The translations under genes were made by a program, and so were the position numbers. From NCBI GenBank assembly GCA_022844205.1, contig JALHMF010000008.1:1-64000 (forward strand): a stretch of 64,000 nucleotides of DNA. Reading direction: 5' to 3'. Shown one piece after another: positions 17,736-27,661 of this stretch (position 1 is the first letter of the stretch; every line of letters begins with the position of its first letter). This DNA comes from Xanthobacteraceae bacterium. Lineage in GTDB: Bacteria > Pseudomonadota > Alphaproteobacteria > Rhizobiales > Xanthobacteraceae. The notes under the pieces were generated by a model, which was not told the DNA's origin, made no database searches, and worked only from the letters and a program-made list of their open reading frames with translations.

Positions 17736-18515
17736 TCAATCCGTCAGCTTGCTCTTGTCGAATACCGCCGCGAGCCGGGTCATGTAGGGCTCGTCGGTGA
17801 GATCGATGCGGAGCGGTGTTACGGAAATCAACCCGTTCTCCACCGCCGAAAGATCGGTGCCCTCCTCCGAGGTCCAGCGTCTGCGCTCGAACGCGATCCA
17901 GTAATACGGATTGCCGCGGCCATCGTGGCGCGGTTCGATCTTGAGCAGGTTCTGATCGCGCTTGCCCTGCACCGTAATTTTCACGCCTTTCACATCGTTC
18001 GGCTCCAAAGCCGGGAAATTGATGTTCACCAGACGGCCCGCCGGAATGCCTTCCTTGAGAATTTTCTTGATCACACCCGGCGCGTGCGCTTCCGCCGTCG
18101 TGAAGGCGTCGTCGCCGCGGCGGTCCGGCCCCAGGCATTGCGACAGGGCCACCGACGGAATTCCAAGCACGGTGCCTTCCATCGCGCCGGCGACGGTGCC
18201 GGAATAGGTTACGTCCTCGGCGAGGTTCATGCCGCGATTGACGCCGGACAGGATCAGGTCCGGCAACTGCTCGGCCATGATGTGACGCACGGCCATGATC
18301 ACACAGTCGGTGGGCGTGCCTTTGACCGCGAAGCGCTTGCCCTCGATCGCGCGCAGGCGAAGCGGATCGTTCAGCGAGAGCGAATGCGAGACGCCGGACT
18401 GGTCGGATTCCGGCGCCACCACCCACACATCGCCGGAAAGTGCCCGGGCGATGCGGACGCAGGCCTCCAGACCCGGCGCGTGGATGCCGTCGTCGTTGGT
18501 AACCAGGATTCTCAT
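17736..18515 (-). CDS. surE: 5'/3'-nucleotidase SurE
   Basis: The 259-residue protein starts MRILVTNDDG, the SurE metal-binding motif, and continues APESDQSGVSHSLS, GTPTDCV and SGVNRGMNLAEDV. SurE is a survival-stage phosphatase acting on nucleoside monophosphates. The start at 18515 is fixed by family length; the frame is open upstream into an intergenic repeat. Confidence 0.95.
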   Translation of the reverse strand: MRILVTNDDGIHAPGLEACVRIARALSGDVWVVAPESDQSGVSHSLSLNDPLRLRAIEGKRFAVKGTPTDCVIMAVRHIMAEQLPDLILSGVNRGMNLAEDVTYSGTVAGAMEGTVLGIPSVALSQCLGPDRRGDDAFTTAEAHAPGVIKKILKEGIPAGRLVNINFPALEPNDVKGVKITVQGKRDQNLLKIEPRHDGRGNPYYWIAFERRRWTSEEGTDLSAVENGLISVTPLRIDLTDEPYMTRLAAVFDKSKLTD

Positions 18516-18530
18516 TGAATAAATCCATTT

Positions 18531-18652
18531 GTCATGCCCGGCACACGGGTCCGGCCTTTGGCCGGCCCGAGTATAAACCTTGTGCCGGGCATCCCGGTTA
18601 GCAGCGCACTGCCTTCCTGAACGAGATGGCCGGGACAAGCCCGGCCATGACG
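18531..18652. repeat. Intergenic palindromic repeat element
   Basis: Between surE and serS. The ends are inverted (GTCATGCCCGG at 18531 and CCGGCCATGAC ending at 18652), with internal inverted GGCCGG segments (TCCGGCC...GGCCGG). The GTCATG...CATGAC form is typical of mosaic palindromes common in Bradyrhizobium-related genomes. Related elements occur at 20184, 34012 and 41500. Confidence 0.65.
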
Positions 18653-18675
18653 AAGATAATATTTCATCGAGACCA

Positions 18676-20106
18676 TCAACCCACTTTCGTGATTTTCTTC
18701 AGGCCGCCCATGTATGGCAGCAAGGCATCGGGCACGGCAATGGAGCCGTCGGCCTCCTGATAGTTTTCCATCACGGCGATGAGCGCGCGGCCGACGGCGA
18801 CACCGGAGCCGTTCAGCGTATGCACATGGCCCGCGACCTTGCCCTGCTTGTTGCGATAGCGCGCATTCATGCGGCGGGCCTGAAACTCGCCGCAATTCGA
18901 GCAGGACGAGATTTCACGATAAGTGTTCTGGCCGGGCATCCAGACTTCGATGTCGTAGGTCTTCTGCGAGGCAAAACCCATGTCGCCGGTGCAGAGCGTC
19001 ATGACGCGGTAATGCAGGCCTAGTTTCTTGAGCACTTCCTCGGCGCAGGTCAGCATCCGCTCGTGCTCGTCTTTCGACTGTTCCGGAGTCGTGATCGAGA
19101 CGAGTTCGACCTTGGTGAACTGGTGCTGGCGCAACATGCCGCGCGTGTCCTTGCCCGCCGCCCCCGCTTCCGCGCGGAAGCATGGCGTGTTGGCGGTCAT
19201 GCGCATCGGGAGTTTGGTTTCGTCCACGATGTCTTCGCGTACGAGATTGGTGAGCGGCACTTCGGCGGTGGGAATCATCCAGCGTCGAAATGGATTTGGT
19301 CTATACACAAAGCCAAGCACTTCTTTTTTTTCGGCGCGAGCAGCTTCTATGCCGCGCTTCTCTGCGAAGTCCAGAACTGCATTGCGATCTAGCTCAAAAT
19401 TCTCATATGCTTGTCTTATCTGATCGTCCTCAGTTTCCACTCGATATTGGTCGGCGCTAAATTTCGGAAGTTGAGCGGTTCCGATCATTACCTCGTCACG
19501 AACAATGAGTGGCGGATTCACTTCCGTGTAGCCATGCTTCGGATCGGTATGCGTATCCAGAAAGAGCTGCGACAGCGCACGCTCCATGCGGGCGAGCGCG
19601 CCTTTCAGCACCACGAAACGCGCGCCGGAGAGCTTGGCCGCCGCCTCGAAATCCATGAGGCCGAGCGCCTCGCCCAGATCGAAATGCTGCTTTGGCGTAA
19701 AATTTAAAGATGGCCTCTCACCGTGCCGACGGTACTCTTCATTACCGGTTTCATCATCTCGTATAGGAACATCATCCGCCGGAATATTTGGAATACCTGC
19801 GAGAAACTCTTTCAAATCAGCTTCTGATTCTTTGACCTCATTCTCTAGCCGCGCAATGGATTCTTTGGCCTCAGCCACTTCGCTCATCAATTTCTCGAGG
19901 GCAGAGTGATTCCCCGTGGTGCGCGCTTGACCAATCTCTTTGGATGCTTTGTTTTTCTTCTCTAGAAATATCTCAAGAGTCCTTATTCGAGCGCGCCTAA
20001 GCGCATCAATTTGTTCGAACTGCTTTGAAAGTGGAGGCAACTTTCGGCGAGAAAGCCCTTCATCAAACGCCTGCGGATTCTCCCGCACCCATTTCGGATC
20101 GAACAT
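18676..20106 (-). CDS. serS: Seryl-tRNA synthetase with an unusual central insertion
   Basis: The 476-residue protein has the N-terminal coiled-coil arm (residues ~30-100) and the class II core (motif 2 region around [14 protein letters not shown]; motif 3 [18 protein letters not shown]). It charges tRNA-Ser. It is about 50 residues longer than the usual 425-430. The extra segment lies at residues ~221-275 (DNA ~19282-19446), between [13 protein letters not shown] and [12 protein letters not shown], where other SerRS have only a few residues. The DNA of the middle part is more AT-rich than the flanks. The core motifs are intact, so it is probably functional. Confidence 0.95.
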   Translation of the reverse strand: MFDPKWVRENPQAFDEGLSRRKLPPLSKQFEQIDALRRARIRTLEIFLEKKNKASKEIGQARTTGNHSALEKLMSEVAEAKESIARLENEVKESEADLKEFLAGIPNIPADDVPIRDDETGNEEYRRHGERPSLNFTPKQHFDLGEALGLMDFEAAAKLSGARFVVLKGALARMERALSQLFLDTHTDPKHGYTEVNPPLIVRDEVMIGTAQLPKFSADQYRVETEDDQIRQAYENFELDRNAVLDFAEKRGIEAARAEKKEVLGFVYRPNPFRRWMIPTAEVPLTNLVREDIVDETKLPMRMTANTPCFRAEAGAAGKDTRGMLRQHQFTKVELVSITTPEQSKDEHERMLTCAEEVLKKLGLHYRVMTLCTGDMGFASQKTYDIEVWMPGQNTYREISSCSNCGEFQARRMNARYRNKQGKVAGHVHTLNGSGVAVGRALIAVMENYQEADGSIAVPDALLPYMGGLKKITKVG

Positions 20107-20183
20107 GCAGTGAGCCTTCTAAGTCATTGACCGGGAATCATATTCGACAACCGGAATCGGGTACCGCGAAACAGCTACTCTTG

Positions 20184-20340
20184 TCATTACCGGGCCGACG
20201 CGCTCGGCGAGCCAGCGAGCCGTTTTAGCGCGTCGAGACCCGGTAATCCATGCGGAATTTGCGGGAAGACGTGGATCACCGGGTCGCGCAGCGTCAACCG
20301 CTCGTTTCGCTCGCGGGGCGCTGCGGCTCGGTGATGACAG
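20184..20340. repeat. Intergenic palindromic repeat element
   Basis: Between serS and tatC. Begins GTCATTACCGGG and ends CGGTGATGAC in inverted orientation, with internal inverted pieces such as CCGGTAATCC and ATCACCGGGT. It is a composite of two hairpin units. Same style as the element at 18531. No reading frame with protein character was found here. Confidence 0.6.
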
Positions 20341-20347
20341 ATTGAGA

Positions 20348-21175
20348 TTATTCCGCAGGAGTACTGGCCGGCGTGTCGGAAACATCCCGCGCAGCATCGG
20401 CCTCCGCCTTTTTTCGCTCCACGATCTTCACGAGATAGATCGAGATTTCGTAAAGCAGCAAGGTCGGGATCGCAAGCGCGAACTGGCTGATCACGTCGGG
20501 CGGCGTCAGCACCGCCGCCACGATGAACACGCCGACAATGGCGTAGCGCCGCTTCTCGCGCAGCCACGCGGCGGTCACGATGCCGACGCGTGCGAGCAGC
20601 GTCAGGATCACCGGCAACTGGAAGCAGATGCCGAAGGCGAAGATCAGCGCCATGATCAGCGACAGATATTCCGAGACTTTCGGAAGCAGCGTGATCTCCG
20701 CCGTCCCCTCGCCCGCCGCCTGCTGCATCCCGAGGAAAAACTTCATCGCGAGCGGCATGGCGACGAAATAAACGAAGGAGGCGCCGAGGAAAAAACAGAA
20801 CGGGGTCGCGATCAGGTACGGCACGAAAAGGCCGCGCTCGTGCTTGTAGAGTCCCGGCGCCACGAACATGTAGATTTGCGCCGCGATCACCGGAAACGAA
20901 AAGAACGCCGCGCCAAAAAGCGCGATCTTGATCTGCGTGAACAAAAATTCCTGCGGTGCCGTGAAGATCAGTTTCAGCTCGGTCGCATCGCCGGCCGCCA
21001 GGTAATACGGGTAGAGCAGTACGTTATAGATCTGTTTTGCGAAGAAGAAGCAGGCGAAGAACATGATGAAGAACGCTATCAGCGCCTTGATCAGACGCGA
21101 GCGCAGCTCGATCAGGTGCTCCATCAGCGGAGCGCGCGAGGCGTCGATGTCTTCCTGCCCGTCGGTGTTGCTCAT
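20348..21175 (-). CDS. tatC: Twin-arginine translocase subunit TatC
   Basis: The 275-residue protein has six membrane helices and the TatC motifs [14 protein letters not shown] near the N-terminus and [12 protein letters not shown] later. TatC is the receptor for twin-arginine signal peptides. Its ATG overlaps the tatB stop by 4 bases. It is the last gene of tatABC. Confidence 0.97.
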   Translation of the reverse strand: MSNTDGQEDIDASRAPLMEHLIELRSRLIKALIAFFIMFFACFFFAKQIYNVLLYPYYLAAGDATELKLIFTAPQEFLFTQIKIALFGAAFFSFPVIAAQIYMFVAPGLYKHERGLFVPYLIATPFCFFLGASFVYFVAMPLAMKFFLGMQQAAGEGTAEITLLPKVSEYLSLIMALIFAFGICFQLPVILTLLARVGIVTAAWLREKRRYAIVGVFIVAAVLTPPDVISQFALAIPTLLLYEISIYLVKIVERKKAEADAARDVSDTPASTPAE

Positions 21176-21564
21176 GAACGGCCCTCGCCGGAAGGTTTGT
21201 CAGGCGTCACAGGCACGGCTTCGGCGGGCACGATCGGATTGGCCGGCACCGGATCGACAGTTGGGACCGGTATCGGCGCGGGGGCCGCGGTCACCGGCGC
21301 ATCGAGCGAGGCCTGGATTTCCTTCGTCACGTCCTCAAGCGGATTGGTATTGAGGTTCAGCTTCTCGGCCTGCTTGCGCAGATCGTCGAGTTCGGCCTCG
21401 CGCATCGCTTCGTTGAACTGCCCCTGAAATTCCGACGCCATGCGCCGGACCTTGGTCATCATCTGACCAATGTTGCGCAGGACACCCGGCAGCTCCTTTG
21501 GCCCGATGACCACGAGTGCCACGATGCCAATGACGAGAAGTTCGCTCCAACCGATATCGAACAT
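21172..21564 (-). CDS. tatB: Twin-arginine translocase subunit TatB
   Basis: The 130-residue protein starts [26 protein letters not shown], the TatB membrane helix and hinge, followed by an amphipathic helix and a Pro/Val-rich tail. It forms the substrate receptor with TatC. Overlaps tatC by ATGA, about 60 bases after tatA. Confidence 0.95.
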   Translation of the reverse strand: MFDIGWSELLVIGIVALVVIGPKELPGVLRNIGQMMTKVRRMASEFQGQFNEAMREAELDDLRKQAEKLNLNTNPLEDVTKEIQASLDAPVTAAPAPIPVPTVDPVPANPIVPAEAVPVTPDKPSGEGRS

Positions 21565-21626
21565 GGCCTAAACGGCCGCCGGACTGCCTGCCGGCCCGCG
21601 AAGCGGGCACGGTGAAGGCCCGGAAA

Positions 21627-21878
21627 TCAGCCGACCTTCTTCTCGGTTTCAGGCCGCACCTGGGATTGCGGGGCGGGCTGCGGTGCATTCGGGGGGGTGA
21701 TGGACTTCGGGTCGGCCGGGGTTGCGGCAGTGGTCTGCTCGTCCTCCGACATGCCCTTCTTGAAGGCCTTGATGCCCTTGGCCGCGTCGCCCATCAGCTC
21801 GGAAATCTTGCCGCGTCCGAACAGCAGCATGACCACGACCAGAACGACGATCCAGTGCCAGATACTCAAACCACCCAT
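21627..21878 (-). CDS. tatA: Twin-arginine translocase subunit TatA
   Basis: The 83-residue protein has the short TatA helix ([25 protein letters not shown]), the FGRGKI hinge and an amphipathic helix [12 protein letters not shown]. It builds the protein-conducting assembly. First gene of tatABC. Confidence 0.95.
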   Translation of the reverse strand: MGGLSIWHWIVVLVVVMLLFGRGKISELMGDAAKGIKAFKKGMSEDEQTTAATPADPKSITPPNAPQPAPQSQVRPETEKKVG

Positions 21879-21956
21879 GCGCCTCGCTCCGCTTGTCCGT
21901 CCGCACTTCCGGCCGCGTTAATCATCGCGGCGTGCGGACACTGATTTGAACCGAAC

Positions 21957-23054
21957 CTAGGGCTCGGAGGCGGCAAAAACAAGAACTTCGGCCGGATCGA
22001 CCTCGACCCCGATATTGTCGCCGGGCTGGATTTGCCCCGGATCACGCACTCTTGCGTAAATGGGCGCATCAAGGCCGGAAACCACGATTTCCAATAATTC
22101 GACGACTCCCAGAAAACGGCGGCCTACGAGGCGGCCCTGGATGCAGTGCCCGGCCGGCTTCACGCTAAAGGCCTGCGGCCGCACGCCGACAACCGCACGG
22201 GTTCCCTCGGCGAGTTTACCCGCATCGAATGTGCCGAGCGGCGTTTCGACACGCCCGCCGCGCACGGTGGTGGGCATTTCATTCATCTCGCAGAAGAAGC
22301 GAGCGGCAAACAGGCTGCCGGGGTTGCGATAGAGAGCACCGGGCTCGCCGACTTCGAGAAGCTGGCCCGACCGCATCAACGCGATCCGGTCGGACATGCG
22401 CATCGCCTCTTCCGGATCGTGGGTCACGATCAGGCAGGTGGCGCGCGCCTCGCGCAGGATCGCCAGCGTGTCGTCGCGCACCCGGTCGCGCAGCCTGCGG
22501 TCGAGGCCGGAGAACGGCTCGTCCATCAGGATCACAGCGGGGCGCGGCGCAATCGCGCGAGCCAGCGCCACGCGCTGCTGCTCGCCGCCCGACAGAAGAT
22601 GCGGATAGTCATTCGCATGCACGCCAAGGCCGACGCGCTCCAGTGCGTTTTTCGCCTGCCGCTCGGATTCAGCTTTGGAGAACCCGCGCAATCCGAACAT
22701 CACGTTTTCCAGATTCGAAAGATGGGGAAACAGCGCGTAATCCTGGAACATCAGGCCGATGCCGCGCTTTTCCGGCGGCACGAAGTTATTGGGCCCGGCG
22801 ATTTCCAGCCCGTCGAGCAGCACGCGTCCACCGGTGGGCCGTTCCAGTCCGGCCGCGAGGCGCAGCAAGGTCGTCTTGCCGCAACCGGAATGGCCGATGA
22901 GCGCCACCACTTCGCCGGGCTGAATGTCGAGCGTAACGCCGCGCACGGATTCCACCATGCCATAAGCGTGGCGCACGGCTTCGAACGAGAGGCTGGCGGC
23001 AATGGATGCGGGGGTTCTCGTCCCCGGCTTACGCGATACAACCGGGTTGTGCAC
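21957..23054 (-). CDS. ABC transporter ATP-binding protein (FbpC/PotA type)
   Basis: The 365-residue ATPase has Walker A GHSGCGKTTLL, Q-loop FQDYALFP, signature LLSGGEQQRVALARA, Walker B ILMDEPFSGLD and a C-terminal TOBE-type domain (after residue ~250), the layout of iron(III), spermidine or sulfate importers. FbpC is the closest match by feel, because of GLERPTGGRVLLDG and PPEKRGIGLMFQDYALFPHL. No permease or binding protein gene lies nearby, so it is an orphan here. It ends 3 bases after scpB in the same direction, so it is downstream of scpAB. Confidence 0.85.
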   Translation of the reverse strand: MHNPVVSRKPGTRTPASIAASLSFEAVRHAYGMVESVRGVTLDIQPGEVVALIGHSGCGKTTLLRLAAGLERPTGGRVLLDGLEIAGPNNFVPPEKRGIGLMFQDYALFPHLSNLENVMFGLRGFSKAESERQAKNALERVGLGVHANDYPHLLSGGEQQRVALARAIAPRPAVILMDEPFSGLDRRLRDRVRDDTLAILREARATCLIVTHDPEEAMRMSDRIALMRSGQLLEVGEPGALYRNPGSLFAARFFCEMNEMPTTVRGGRVETPLGTFDAGKLAEGTRAVVGVRPQAFSVKPAGHCIQGRLVGRRFLGVVELLEIVVSGLDAPIYARVRDPGQIQPGDNIGVEVDPAEVLVFAASEP

Positions 23055-23056
23055 GA

Positions 23057-23854
23057 TCAGTCCTTGCGGCGCGGCGGCGAGCCGGAGGGCTCGGGCGCTT
23101 CCTCTTCGGGTGCGGGTGCGAGCGTGAGATCGAGGTCGCCGGCGTCGAGCGGCTCCTCGTCGTCGCGCAGGGTAGAGCTGTCATTCGGTATCGGAATGCT
23201 GAAGCCGGACGGCAGGCGGCCTTCGAGGAAGCCCGCGCCCTTCAGCTCATCAAGGCCCGGAAGATCGTCGATGGATTCAAGTCCAAAATGAATCAGGAAA
23301 TCTTCCGTAGTGCCATAGGTGACGGGACGGCCCGGCGCACGGCGGCGACCGCGCAGGCGGACCCAGCCGGTTTCGATCAATACATCGAGCGTTCCCTTGG
23401 AGATCGTGACGCCGCGGATTTCTTCCACTTCGGCGCGCGTCACCGGCTGGTGATAGGCGACAATCGCGAGGGTTTCGATCGCGGCCCGCGAAAGCTTGCG
23501 CGGCTCCGATACGTCCGCCTTCATCAGGTGACCGAGATCGGCGGCGGTCCGCAGCGCCCACTTGCCCGCGACCTTGACGATGTTCACGCCGCGCGGGGCG
23601 TAGAACGCGATCAGTTCGCCGAGCAGCGCCTTTACGTCGGCGCCTTCCGGCAGGCGCGACTGCAAGGTCTTTTCGTCGAGCGGTTCACCCGCCGCGAACA
23701 GGACCGCCTCCAGCAGGCGCAGCTTCTCCTCGTTTTCCGCCGAAGATTTTTTCGACGGAGAATGCACAGACTGAAACTTTTCAGCGCGGAGTGCGGTCAA
23801 TTCTTTGTCTCCCCGTCTTGCACCAGGCGGGCCGTGGCACGGCGCCGCAACCAC
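23057..23854 (-). CDS. scpB: Segregation and condensation protein ScpB
   Basis: The product has the two winged-helix domains of ScpB: LRLLEAVLFAAGEPL and RKLSRAAIETLAIVAYHQPVT, followed by the RGVTISKGTLDVLIETGWV region. The C-terminal tail is long, acidic and Pro-rich. ScpB with ScpA and SMC forms the condensin-like complex. As given it overlaps scpA by 58 bases; a TTG at 23800 overlapping the scpA stop is an alternative start. Confidence 0.93.
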   Translation of the reverse strand: MVAAPCHGPPGARRGDKELTALRAEKFQSVHSPSKKSSAENEEKLRLLEAVLFAAGEPLDEKTLQSRLPEGADVKALLGELIAFYAPRGVNIVKVAGKWALRTAADLGHLMKADVSEPRKLSRAAIETLAIVAYHQPVTRAEVEEIRGVTISKGTLDVLIETGWVRLRGRRRAPGRPVTYGTTEDFLIHFGLESIDDLPGLDELKGAGFLEGRLPSGFSIPIPNDSSTLRDDEEPLDAGDLDLTLAPAPEEEAPEPSGSPPRRKD

Positions 23855-24609
23855 AACGGCTCGAAGGCCGCCTTCTGTTGAATCTCGATCATGCCCTCGC
23901 GGACCATTTCAAGGCTCGCCGTGAAACTCGACGCAAATACGGTCACCCGCATGTCGGGTTCGACCAGGTATTTGATCAAATACTGGTCTAGCCGCGTCCA
24001 ATCGGTTGCCTTTCCGATCATCCGCTCGAGCACTTCGCGCGCTTCCTTCAGCGACCACACCGTGCGGAGCGGCAATTTTACCGTCTGCAATCCTTGGCGC
24101 TGACGCTGCATGGCATAAGCCGAGAGCAGGTCATAGAGCGTCGCTTTGAATTTCCCCGGCGCCGCTTCGATTGTTTCCGGCATGCCACGCTCGAAGAAAT
24201 CCATACCCAGCCGGTGCCGCGTGATGAGCCTCGCTCCCGCCTGACGGATGGCCTCCAGATGCTGCAAGCGGGCCTGCAGGTCGGCGGCAAGATCAGCGGC
24301 GGATGGCTGCTCCTCGTCGGCCGGAGGCTCAGGCAGCAACAGGCGCGATTTCAGGTAGGCGAGCCAGGCCGCCATCACCAGATAGTCGGCGGCGATCTCG
24401 ATTTTCAAGCCGCGCGCGGTCTCGATGAACTGCAAATACTGGTCGGCAAGCGCCAGAATGGAAATCTTGGCGAGATCGACCTGCTGGTTGCGGGCGAGCG
24501 CCAGCAGAAGGTCGAGGGGGCCCTCGAAGCCCGCGACATCGACCATCATCGCCGGCCCTTCGGGCTGAATGCGTTCGCCTTCCGGACGCTCGAAATCGCT
24601 GGTTTGCAA
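23797..24609 (-). CDS. scpA: Segregation and condensation protein ScpA
   Basis: The 270-residue kleisin has the ScpA N-terminal signature DVAGFEGPLDLLLALARNQQVDL and YLVMAAWLAYLKSRLLLP, and a C-terminal winged-helix part. It bridges SMC heads. It sits 26 bases after nagZ and upstream of scpB, the standard alphaproteobacterial order. Confidence 0.95.
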   Translation of the reverse strand: MQTSDFERPEGERIQPEGPAMMVDVAGFEGPLDLLLALARNQQVDLAKISILALADQYLQFIETARGLKIEIAADYLVMAAWLAYLKSRLLLPEPPADEEQPSAADLAADLQARLQHLEAIRQAGARLITRHRLGMDFFERGMPETIEAAPGKFKATLYDLLSAYAMQRQRQGLQTVKLPLRTVWSLKEAREVLERMIGKATDWTRLDQYLIKYLVEPDMRVTVFASSFTASLEMVREGMIEIQQKAAFEPLWLRRRATARLVQDGETKN

Positions 24610-24635
24610 GATCGCTTCCTACAGCCTGATTCTGC

Positions 24636-25649
24636 TCAGGCGAGCGCAATCATAGCGGAAAAGCGCTCCCGCGCCTCGGCCAGATCGAAGCTCTCCAAAG
24701 GCCGTTTCAGGAGCCCTAGCGCGGCGTCTGCTCGGTCGGCGGCCATGCCCGCGAGTTCCGGGCTTCCCTCCACCACTTCGGCCATCTCGTCCATCTTGCC
24801 GTTGCAGTGAAGGTTGAGATCGCAGCCCGCACCAATCGCGCCCTCGGCGCGCGCCCGCAAGGAACCCTTCAACGCCTTCATCGAAAGGTCGTCGCTCATC
24901 AAAAGCCCATCGAAACCGATGTGACCGCGGATCACGTCCGCGATCACCACCGGCGAAACGGTGGCGGCCCGCTTCGCGTCGATTGCGGAGTAGACGACAT
25001 GCGCGGTCATGCCGAGCGGAAGGTCGTTCAATAACCAGAACGCTTCGAAATCCGTTTTCGCCAGTTCTTCAAATGGCGTGTCCACCACCGGCAGTTCTTC
25101 ATGACTGTCCGCACGAGCGCGGCCATGCCCGGGGATGTGTTTCAGAACCGGCAGTACCCCGCTCTGCATCAAGGCTTCCGCCGCGACCCGTGCGAGGGCT
25201 GCGACCTGTTCGGGGTCCTTGCCATAGGCGCGGTCTCCGATGATGTCGTGCGCGCCGGGCAGCCGAAGATCGGCGACTGGCAGGCAATCGACATTGATCC
25301 CGAGATCGACGAGATCGGCCGCGATCAGCGCCGCCCCCAGTCCGATGGCCTCAATGCCCTGCATCCTGTCCTTCTGGTAAATTTCCACGAGCGCCCCGGC
25401 GGATGGATAATTCTGCCAGTGCGGCGGCTTCAACCGCTGCACCCGCCCGCCTTCCTGATCGATCAGAATGGGGGCATCGGTGCGACCGACGATCGAACGG
25501 AATTCGGCGTTCAGCGCGCGAACCTGATCCGGACTTTCGATATTGCGCGCGAAGACAATGAATCCGAACGGCTGCGCGTCTTTGAAAAACGCGCGCTCCT
25601 CGTCGGAGAAACGCGTTCCAGAAATTCCGAGAATGCAGGCCGACGTCAT
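24636..25649 (-). CDS. nagZ: Beta-N-acetylhexosaminidase NagZ
   Basis: The 337-residue glycoside hydrolase family 3 protein shows LIDQEGGRVQRL and KHIPGHGRARADSHEELP, the NagZ motifs including the His of the mobile loop, and a later MSDDLSMKAL with the catalytic Asp. It removes GlcNAc from anhydromuropeptides in cytoplasmic cell-wall recycling. ATG at 25649 was chosen; the open frame begins with a TTG at 25670. Confidence 0.93.
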   Translation of the reverse strand: MTSACILGISGTRFSDEERAFFKDAQPFGFIVFARNIESPDQVRALNAEFRSIVGRTDAPILIDQEGGRVQRLKPPHWQNYPSAGALVEIYQKDRMQGIEAIGLGAALIAADLVDLGINVDCLPVADLRLPGAHDIIGDRAYGKDPEQVAALARVAAEALMQSGVLPVLKHIPGHGRARADSHEELPVVDTPFEELAKTDFEAFWLLNDLPLGMTAHVVYSAIDAKRAATVSPVVIADVIRGHIGFDGLLMSDDLSMKALKGSLRARAEGAIGAGCDLNLHCNGKMDEMAEVVEGSPELAGMAADRADAALGLLKRPLESFDLAEARERFSAMIALA

Positions 25650-25722
25650 GGCTCGCGCGTAAAGACGCAAGTCGTTTGCGTCAAGCGAAGCGAGAACACG
25701 TCAGTGGAGAAAACCAGCGAAA

Positions 25723-27603
25723 TCAGTTGCGCTGGATGATGCACTCGCCGCCCGCGGCCTTGAGGCTCTCGCAGATTTCGCTGGCGCGGGAGCGGTCGTT
25801 AAACGGGCCAAGCTGCGCGCGATAGAACGTTCCGCGCTCGCCGAGATTGACGCGGCGAATGGTGGCGCTCTGGCCGCCAAGTACGCTCGAATAACGGCCC
25901 TGTACCTGTTGCCAAGTGGCCTGCGCTTCCTGTTCGGTTTTCTGCGAGGCGACCTGTACAACATAAGAACCGGCAGGCGGCGGCGCCTGAACGGCAATGG
26001 TCGGTGCCGGAGCGCGTTGTACCGGCGGCGGACCCGACGGGGGCAAGGATGCCTGTTGCTGCGGTGGCGGAGCTGCCCGCTGCGGAGCATTCGAAATATC
26101 GGCCCACGGATTGCCGCTCGATGGAGCCGGCGAACTCGACTGCTGGGTCGCTACACGGGCCTGCTGCTGTTGCGGAGGCGGTGCCGCAATCGGATCGCGC
26201 GCGGAGGCGTTATCGCGCTCGGCGTAGCTGTTAATGCTCATCGGAGCGTTGGAAACCTGCCCGGGCCGGGTGCTACCTGTTGCGCCGGCTCGTGCCTGAT
26301 CTCCAATCACACTGCCATCGGCGCGTACGCTGTAGGTACGGACACGCTTGGGCTCTCCTTCGGCGGCCATCGGGCCGGTAGCCTGTGCCTGCTGGCGCGG
26401 CGGCGGTGCCGCCTGTGGCACGGCGGCAAAGGGACTTCCGCCGGGTGCGGGTGAGCGGCCAACGGGTTCTTCCTGGCGCGAAACGATCCGCTCACCGGAC
26501 GGCGGCGCATCGAAGCCAACGCGGTCATTGTTCTTGCCGGGTTCGGCGGCGGCCTGCGTGTTCGTGGGCGACACTTTCGTGGGAGCCGTCTCGGCCTTGA
26601 TGGTTTTCGGCGCGCCGCTTGTACCGAAAACCGCGCGATAGGCGAAGACACCGGTTCCCGCAAGCGCGACGATGCAAGCCGCAGCCGTTCCGATGATCAG
26701 CCAGTTCTTGCCGCGCTTCTTCGGCGTCTCTTCGTAGAATTCGTCCGTATGCGCGGGTAGTTGCGCATCGTCGGCATAAGCCGGATCGTAGCCGTCGCTA
26801 CGTCCCTTCTGCTGACCGCGGCCGTCATAAGCTTTCGCTGCCGGAGCGCGCTTCTGTTGCGGGTGCTCGGCATAGGCTCCCTGAGCCGGATAACGGCCGT
26901 CCTCGTAGTACTGACCCTGATCGTCCATGTATCCGTTCTGTTGATCGAACGAATGATTGCGGGCGCCCTGACCGTTCTGCTGATACGGATCGTGCGGACG
27001 ATAGGAGTGCGCGGGCGGCGCCTGACGCTGGCGCGGCTCCATTTCCGGATATTCGTAATCGTTCTCGGGCGCCCGGGAGAAACGGCCTCTAGGCTGCTGC
27101 GGAGGAAGCTGATCGGCGAATTCGCGATCAAACTCGTTTTCGTAATGCGTATCCTGCCTGAAACCCTGCGCTCGCTGGCGCGGCTCGGGCTGGGTTTGCG
27201 CTTGCCGCACGGGACGGGCCTCGGCATGTCCGTTGGGGGCACCGTCATCGAAACCTGCGTCCTCGTGATCCTGCGCGCCGTTCCCGGCATGCGCTTCGTC
27301 CTGCCCAGAATGCTGCTGGAAATCGGGTTCGTGCTCTTCCTGCCCGCGTGCGTAATATTCGCGCTCTTCATGGCGCGGATCGACCGAGGGCGACGGGTAG
27401 CCGTTATTGCCGGCAGTCGAACGACGCTTTTCCGTGGATGCCTTATGGGCAACGAAATCGGCGAAGGGATCGTCCTGCCCGATCAGGCGGGCGAGTTCAG
27501 CGAGCGGGTCTTCAAAACGGCGAACGCCTGAGCCCGTCCTTTGCGGAACGGGTTGTGGCTGCGCGTAGGCCCGGCTGGCCCTGAACCTGGTCTCGTCGGT
27601 CAT
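25723..27603 (-). CDS. SPOR-domain membrane protein
   Basis: The 626-residue protein has a long Gln/Pro/Tyr/Arg-rich cytoplasmic part (residues 1-300), a single membrane helix (NWLIIGTAAACIVALAGTGVFAYRAVFG), a Pro-rich periplasmic linker and a C-terminal SPOR domain (about 545-626, starting GSYVVQVASQ). SPOR domains bind glycan strands stripped of stem peptides and bring proteins to the division site. Same place between argS and nagZ as in related genomes. Role in division or peptidoglycan remodelling is inferred. Confidence 0.9.
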   Translation of the reverse strand: MTDETRFRASRAYAQPQPVPQRTGSGVRRFEDPLAELARLIGQDDPFADFVAHKASTEKRRSTAGNNGYPSPSVDPRHEEREYYARGQEEHEPDFQQHSGQDEAHAGNGAQDHEDAGFDDGAPNGHAEARPVRQAQTQPEPRQRAQGFRQDTHYENEFDREFADQLPPQQPRGRFSRAPENDYEYPEMEPRQRQAPPAHSYRPHDPYQQNGQGARNHSFDQQNGYMDDQGQYYEDGRYPAQGAYAEHPQQKRAPAAKAYDGRGQQKGRSDGYDPAYADDAQLPAHTDEFYEETPKKRGKNWLIIGTAAACIVALAGTGVFAYRAVFGTSGAPKTIKAETAPTKVSPTNTQAAAEPGKNNDRVGFDAPPSGERIVSRQEEPVGRSPAPGGSPFAAVPQAAPPPRQQAQATGPMAAEGEPKRVRTYSVRADGSVIGDQARAGATGSTRPGQVSNAPMSINSYAERDNASARDPIAAPPPQQQQARVATQQSSSPAPSSGNPWADISNAPQRAAPPPQQQASLPPSGPPPVQRAPAPTIAVQAPPPAGSYVVQVASQKTEQEAQATWQQVQGRYSSVLGGQSATIRRVNLGERGTFYRAQLGPFNDRSRASEICESLKAAGGECIIQRN

Positions 27604-27661
27604 TTATGCCAACAACTCCCCGACGATGGCTTCTCTAAGAACTGGGGTTGTAACTGGAACA

